The notes beneath the pieces were generated by a model that made no database searches, was not told the DNA's origin, and saw only the letters and a program-made list of their open reading frames with translations. From positions 1 to 7,298 of the forward strand of contig DATMAC010000274.1 of NCBI GenBank assembly GCA_035573655.1: DNA of 7,298 nucleotides, read 5' to 3'. The position numbers and the translations under genes were made by a program. Shown here piece by piece: positions 4,419-7,298 of this stretch. Origin of the DNA: Thermoflexus sp035573655. Lineage in GTDB: Bacteria; Chloroflexota; Anaerolineae; Thermoflexales; Thermoflexaceae. Each line of letters opens with the position of its first letter. Position 1 is the stretch's first letter.

Positions 4419-4949
4419 TCAATGGCCAGCTGCCTCTCCTTCCTCTGATCGTGATAGCCGAAACGCCTCCAGGGCCGCCCATCGAGGGTCCGGCTCGCGC
4501 ACACATCCGCACTCCTCCTCGTTCAAATTCTGACCGCACTCCGGGCACAGCCCGCGGCAATCCGGCCGGCAGAGAACCCGCAACGGGATGTTCAGCAGGA
4601 TATGTTCCCGCAGCGGGGCCGTCAGGAAGAGATACCCATCGTCGGTCACTGCATAAAACGTCTCCCCAGGGATATCCACTGGGGAGAGGAAGAAGGCCTC
4701 TTCGAACTCGAAGGTCATCGGGAAGGCGACGGGTTCCAGACAGCGGGCACACTGTGTGTGGACCTGTGTGGAGATCGTCCCAGAGGCCAGGAGCCGACGA
4801 TCGGAACGGACCAGTTCGATCTCCCCACGAAGATAATCCACCTCCACCCCATAGCCCAGATCACCCGGCCCCTCTTCCAGGGATAACACCATTCGACTCC
4901 CGATCGGCGCGCCCACCAGCGCGCCCACCCGATAGCGCAGCATCTTCAT
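4419..4949 (-). CDS. DUF177 / YceD-family ribosome-associated protein
   Basis: 176 residues from ATG 4949, chosen because GGAGGG lies 4 nt upstream and MKMLRYRVGALVGAPIGSR matches the usual DUF177 N-terminus. An ATG at 4982 would add 11 residues but lacks a good site. The body has the beta-rich pattern of the family (GTISTQVHTQCARCLEPV at 57-74, FEFEEAFF at 80-87). A Cys cluster follows: C67, C70, C127, C131, C135, C138, C147, C149, including LCRPDCRGLCPECGQNLN and the ending DPRWAALEAF, hallmarks of the DUF177 C-terminus. The cysteines probably bind zinc. Family members are linked to 23S rRNA/large-subunit biogenesis and usually sit directly before rpmF (ribosomal protein L32). Here no rpmF follows; the next gene is the primary sigma factor. 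Confidence 0.9.
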   Translation of the reverse strand: MKMLRYRVGALVGAPIGSRMVLSLEEGPGDLGYGVEVDYLRGEIELVRSDRRLLASGTISTQVHTQCARCLEPVAFPMTFEFEEAFFLSPVDIPGETFYAVTDDGYLFLTAPLREHILLNIPLRVLCRPDCRGLCPECGQNLNEEECGCVREPDPRWAALEAFRLSRSEEGEAAGH

Positions 4950-5026
4950 AGAACCCTCCAGGGCCGGCCACTTAGACCCCATGGTCTGACCCAGGGTTGA
5001 AGCAGGGCGAAAAACCTACTGAGGTG

Positions 5027-5056
5027 ATTATAGCACGCGGTTATCCCTCTCGTCAA
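5027..5056 (-). promoter_or_regulatory. Strong extended -10 promoter of the DUF177-sigma factor operon
   Basis: On the minus strand TTGACG (5051-5056) and a perfect TATAAT (5027-5032) are 18 nt apart, and TGC directly precedes TATAAT, an extended -10. The start near 5020 gives a leader of about 70 nt to ATG 4949. The region just upstream (AATTTATTC) is AT-rich and could act like an UP element. No operator repeat is evident. Confidence 0.8.
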
Positions 5057-5423
5057 GCAGAAGGTTGGAATTTATTCAACGCACGAGAAGGATCTGGCTA
5101 TCTTTAAGGTTAATTATTTAAAACTCGTTGCTATACACATTTTATTAAAATAATGGCACCGTTAATGCTTATCAGACGCCGCCATCTCTTTCTCTAACCC
5201 TAAAATTTAGAGCTCGTTGGAATCGTGTTTTGTCCGCCGGAGCCATGAGGAAAGGGGGCAACTGACCGTTCCTTGAAGACCGAATCGGTTTCCCAAGCCT
5301 CTGCGCTACGGAGATCCTCAGGGATGGGGGCCACTTTGGGCGCCCCCCACCCCCAGGATGTTTGGCCCCTCTCCTTGCCGCCCAACGGGCTGGGGGAAGG
5401 GGAGCGGAATCGCCATCCCATCT
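5057..5423. other. Gene-free region with an AT-rich island
   Basis: No gene is supported. About 5085-5215 is far more AT-rich than the rest of the window, with runs such as TTAATTATTTAAAA and small palindromes ATTTTA-T-TAAAAT (5139-5151) and CTAAA-A-TTTAG (5200-5210). This may bind regulators or nucleoid proteins, or be foreign or old intergenic DNA. A single DnaA-box-like CTATACACA (5131-5139) occurs without a cluster. From about 5220 composition returns to GC-rich: a hairpin TGGGGG/CCCCCA (5325-5330 with 5344-5349) and the REP-like unit at 5366-5402. There is no T-tract terminator for the preceding minus-strand gene. Confidence 0.55.
5366..5402. repeat. REP-like imperfect palindrome after the membrane PH-domain gene
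   Basis: CCCCT (5366-5370) pairs with AGGGG (5398-5402), and the centre is GCCC-AAC-GGGC (5380-5390). Read in the plus frame it yields LSLPPNGLGEGE, the same type of peptide signature as the repeat inside the kinase gene (1369-1417). It lies 22 bp past the stop of the minus-strand gene, a usual place for REP elements at mRNA 3' ends. Confidence 0.5.
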
Positions 5424-7124
5424 CTATGAAGTGGGCGCCTCAGACCCTCCCCTCAGCCCGGGCGGGCCAAACCGGAGGCGGTCATAAGCAGCGATCGTGT
5501 CCACCACGTGCCGGCGTTGTCGAGCGGCCTCCTCCTCCTGAAGGCGACGGCGGTAAGCCTCCATACGCCGGGTGATCTCCTGCTGCACCTGTCGGGGGCT
5601 GCCCACATAACGCAAGTGGAAATCCCCTCCGGGAACACGGACGACCACATGGCCGTAGTTCAGCAGGCGGGCCAGAATGGAAGGGATCGTATACTCAACG
5701 CTTTGGATCCGGGCCAGGTTGGCGGTCTGGGTTTCCTCGCGCATCAGCGCCGGCAGACGCTGGGAGAGGATCAGCTGGCTGGAGGTGAGGATATATTCGT
5801 CGTTCCGCCAGTTCTCGTAACGCCACCACCACCAGACCCCCAGCAACAGCCCGCTCAAGATCAGGGCGCCCAAACGGATCCCCGGTTCGATCCGATCGAT
5901 GGGCCACACGTGGAGCGTATGGAGCAGCCACGCGGCGAGCCACAGCCCAGTGGCCACCGGCGGCCCCCATCCGATCGAGCGGATCAGCGCGACCCAGTGC
6001 TTGCGATAGATGATGCGATCCCCGACGGTCTCGCGAAGGGGTGGGAAGAGATAGCGAGCCCCCGCCTTCAGAACCAGCCAGAGCCGCCCCAGCAGCCCTG
6101 GAGGGGAGGGCTCCGCAGCGGCATCGGGCGCGGCCGCAGACGGCGTCGGGCTCAAGCCCAGGCGATGGCGCAGCTCCTGTTGCAGGCGATACCGCTGGCG
6201 CGCCTGCTGCAACGCCCGCAAGCGATCGATCTGCTCATAGATCAGGCGACGGATCTCATCGGGCTGCGGGAGGTTCGAGAAGGCAATCCGCCCGCTGAAG
6301 GCTTCCACCTCGATATCCCCGAAATCGAACAGGTAAGGGCTGGCCAGGGGCGTGCGCCGCAGGATCTGCACCTCCTGGATCTGGTCCAAGGGCATGTCCT
6401 GGCGGGTCTCCGGCCCGGGGAATACATATAGCCACCGCTCCCGCTCGATGTGGACGATCCGCCGCGTGGTGAGGATGTATTGATCGTCCCACCAGTTCCA
6501 GACCTGCGCGCCGAGAAGGATCAGGGGGATCCCGTTCAAGAAAAGGGCCGGCCACCACCCCAGCTCCGCGACCAGAAAGGTGGTCAACACGATGAACACC
6601 AGAAGGAGCACCAGCGGCGGCAGGAGGACCGGGATCAAGCTGAACCAATGCCGATGGATGGCGGCAAGGACCTGCTCGTCGGGCTCTAACCACCCGAACC
6701 GCGGGGACCGCAGACGGGCCTCCACGTCCGGCGGCAGGTCCAGCCGATGGATCAGATCCGGATGCTCGGCGAGCAGCGCGTCGAACTCCGCTTTCTCCAA
6801 CAGCCACCCGTTCACCGGGGTGATCGCCAGGGCCGTCACATCCCGCGGGTCGTTCAGGAACAGGGAATGGGCGCCGATCCCTTCCCCCGGTTGAACATGG
6901 CGGACCAGGCGCTCGACGCCATCGGCGTCGATCCGCAGCAAGGCCAGTCGGCCGGAGCGGAGGATGAAATAGGCTGGGAACGTCTCGCCTTCGATGAAAA
7001 GCTCCTCTCCAGGGGCAAGCGTCTTCACCTTCACCCGCGCCGCCACCCAGGCCAACTCCTGGGGGTCCAGCCGGCGGAACAACGGCTGAGCGGCCAGCAC
7101 AGCCATAAGCTCTTCATCGGCCAT
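5424..7124 (-). CDS. Membrane protein: cyclic-nucleotide-binding-like domain fused to two TM/bacterial PH-domain modules
   Basis: 566 residues from ATG 7124, chosen for GGAGG 8 nt upstream; an ATG at 7238 would add 38 low-complexity residues with no ribosome site. Residues about 5-125 form a Crp-like cNMP-binding beta-roll (LFRRLDPQEL, LAPGEELFIEGE, FILRSGRLALLRID). Its phosphate cassette keeps G80-E81 and R94 but has PRDVTA where PR(S/T)A is usual, so ligand binding is doubtful. Module 1 has TM helices at about 162-185 and 190-207, then a bPH_2 (YdbS-like) domain (WWDDQYILTTRRIVHIE, about 211-295) and a charged helix to 322. A Pro/Ala linker (325-343) leads to module 2: TM about 386-404 and 415-434, then a bPH_2 domain (WRNDEYILTSSQLILSQR, about 439-525). 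The tail is a basic/Glu coiled region. Both soluble parts should be cytoplasmic. It may be a membrane-envelope sensor; role unknown. It appears monocistronic, with no clear promoter seen. Confidence 0.85.
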   Translation of the reverse strand: MADEELMAVLAAQPLFRRLDPQELAWVAARVKVKTLAPGEELFIEGETFPAYFILRSGRLALLRIDADGVERLVRHVQPGEGIGAHSLFLNDPRDVTALAITPVNGWLLEKAEFDALLAEHPDLIHRLDLPPDVEARLRSPRFGWLEPDEQVLAAIHRHWFSLIPVLLPPLVLLLVFIVLTTFLVAELGWWPALFLNGIPLILLGAQVWNWWDDQYILTTRRIVHIERERWLYVFPGPETRQDMPLDQIQEVQILRRTPLASPYLFDFGDIEVEAFSGRIAFSNLPQPDEIRRLIYEQIDRLRALQQARQRYRLQQELRHRLGLSPTPSAAAPDAAAEPSPPGLLGRLWLVLKAGARYLFPPLRETVGDRIIYRKHWVALIRSIGWGPPVATGLWLAAWLLHTLHVWPIDRIEPGIRLGALILSGLLLGVWWWWRYENWRNDEYILTSSQLILSQRLPALMREETQTANLARIQSVEYTIPSILARLLNYGHVVVRVPGGDFHLRYVGSPRQVQQEITRRMEAYRRRLQEEEAARQRRHVVDTIAAYDRLRFGPPGLRGGSEAPTS

Positions 7125-7132
7125 CGCGCCAT

Positions 7133-7148
7133 CCTCCCCTTTCAGGGG
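7133..7148 (-). promoter_or_regulatory. Ribosome-binding site overlapped by a small hairpin
   Basis: On the minus strand CCCCT-GAA-AGGGG (7148-7136) forms a 5-bp triloop hairpin whose 3' arm overlaps the GGAGG (7137-7133) that serves ATG 7124. It supports the start choice and could mildly dampen initiation. The effect is speculative. Confidence 0.35.
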
Positions 7149-7231
7149 TCCTATCGGCCGTTCCGGTTTTCTCTTCAGGTAACGATTCAAGCTGGTCCCA
7201 TTCGGGTTGGGGCGCTTGTGAGGCGGTGGAA

Positions 7232-7292
7232 GCCCCACCCCCCTTCATCCCCCCTCCCCACGGCCCAAAGGGCCGTGGGGAGGGGGGATGAA
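7232..7292. repeat. GC-rich palindromic repeat, copy B
   Basis: Matches copy A (942-999) over 58 bp with one difference (C at 7246), in the same orientation. That C lets the hairpin extend: 7244-7266 pairs perfectly with 7270-7292 (23 bp) around AAA. It lies about 107 bp upstream of the membrane protein's start, where it could affect transcription entering from the right. The window ends just after it. Confidence 0.85.
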
Positions 7293-7298
7293 AAATCG

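Noticed and set aside
5027..5215. Replication-origin-like AT-rich region
   Set aside because: Only one imperfect DnaA-box-like sequence (CTATACACA, 5131-5139), with no cluster and no dnaA, dnaN or gyrase genes nearby.
5508..6431. Long plus-strand open frame (307 codons)
   Set aside because: It lies wholly opposite the PH-domain membrane gene and translates to low-complexity Gln/Pro/Arg sequence with no domain; the minus-strand protein has clear TM and PH features.

Overview
The window looks like a chromosomal piece of a GC-rich, probably thermophilic bacterium. My best guess is Chloroflexota (Thermoflexus/Anaerolineae-like). This rests on protein style (Arg/Glu/Leu/Pro-rich proteins, a primary sigma factor with a long acidic spacer, a DUF177 protein upstream of it, Crp-like plus PH-domain membrane proteins) and on many GC-rich palindromic repeats. 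It is an inference, not a database match. No transposase, phage gene, CRISPR array, tRNA or rRNA is visible.

Layout, left to right. Positions 678 to 1 (minus) carry a drug/metabolite transporter of the EamA family, cut by the window edge, with its own sigma-70 promoter at 781-809. Positions 679-1280 hold no gene but are packed with structured repeats: two perfect 20-bp palindromes with 3-nt loops side by side (957-999 and 1009-1051) and a 146-bp segment bounded by 18-bp inverted repeats (1096-1241). Next come two plus-strand genes, probably one transcription unit: a P-loop kinase (1281-2045), whose N- and C-terminal extensions are encoded by palindromic repeat sequence, and a charged helical protein of unknown function (2078-2650).

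Positions 2693-3006 look like a compact stand-alone transcription unit: two sigma-70-type promoters, a structured leader, a near-perfect Shine-Dalgarno, a 21-codon micro-ORF, two mutually exclusive 14-bp hairpins (one burying the Shine-Dalgarno, the other freeing it) and a textbook intrinsic terminator. I could not match it to any RNA family I know. It is the most interesting item in the window.

The right half is on the minus strand. A DUF177/YceD-type zinc-cysteine protein (4949-4419) and the primary sigma factor RpoD/SigA (4349-3138) form a likely operon, from an extended -10 promoter at 5027-5056 to an intrinsic terminator at 3082-3120. Upstream lies a gene-free stretch with a markedly AT-rich island. 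Beyond it (7124-5424) is a membrane protein with an N-terminal cyclic-nucleotide-binding-like domain and two successive TM-pair plus bacterial PH-domain modules. The window ends in a second, nearly identical copy of the 942-999 palindrome.

Functional links: DUF177 proteins are tied to ribosome biogenesis, so their coupling to the housekeeping sigma factor fits a growth-related operon. The other genes show no obvious shared pathway.
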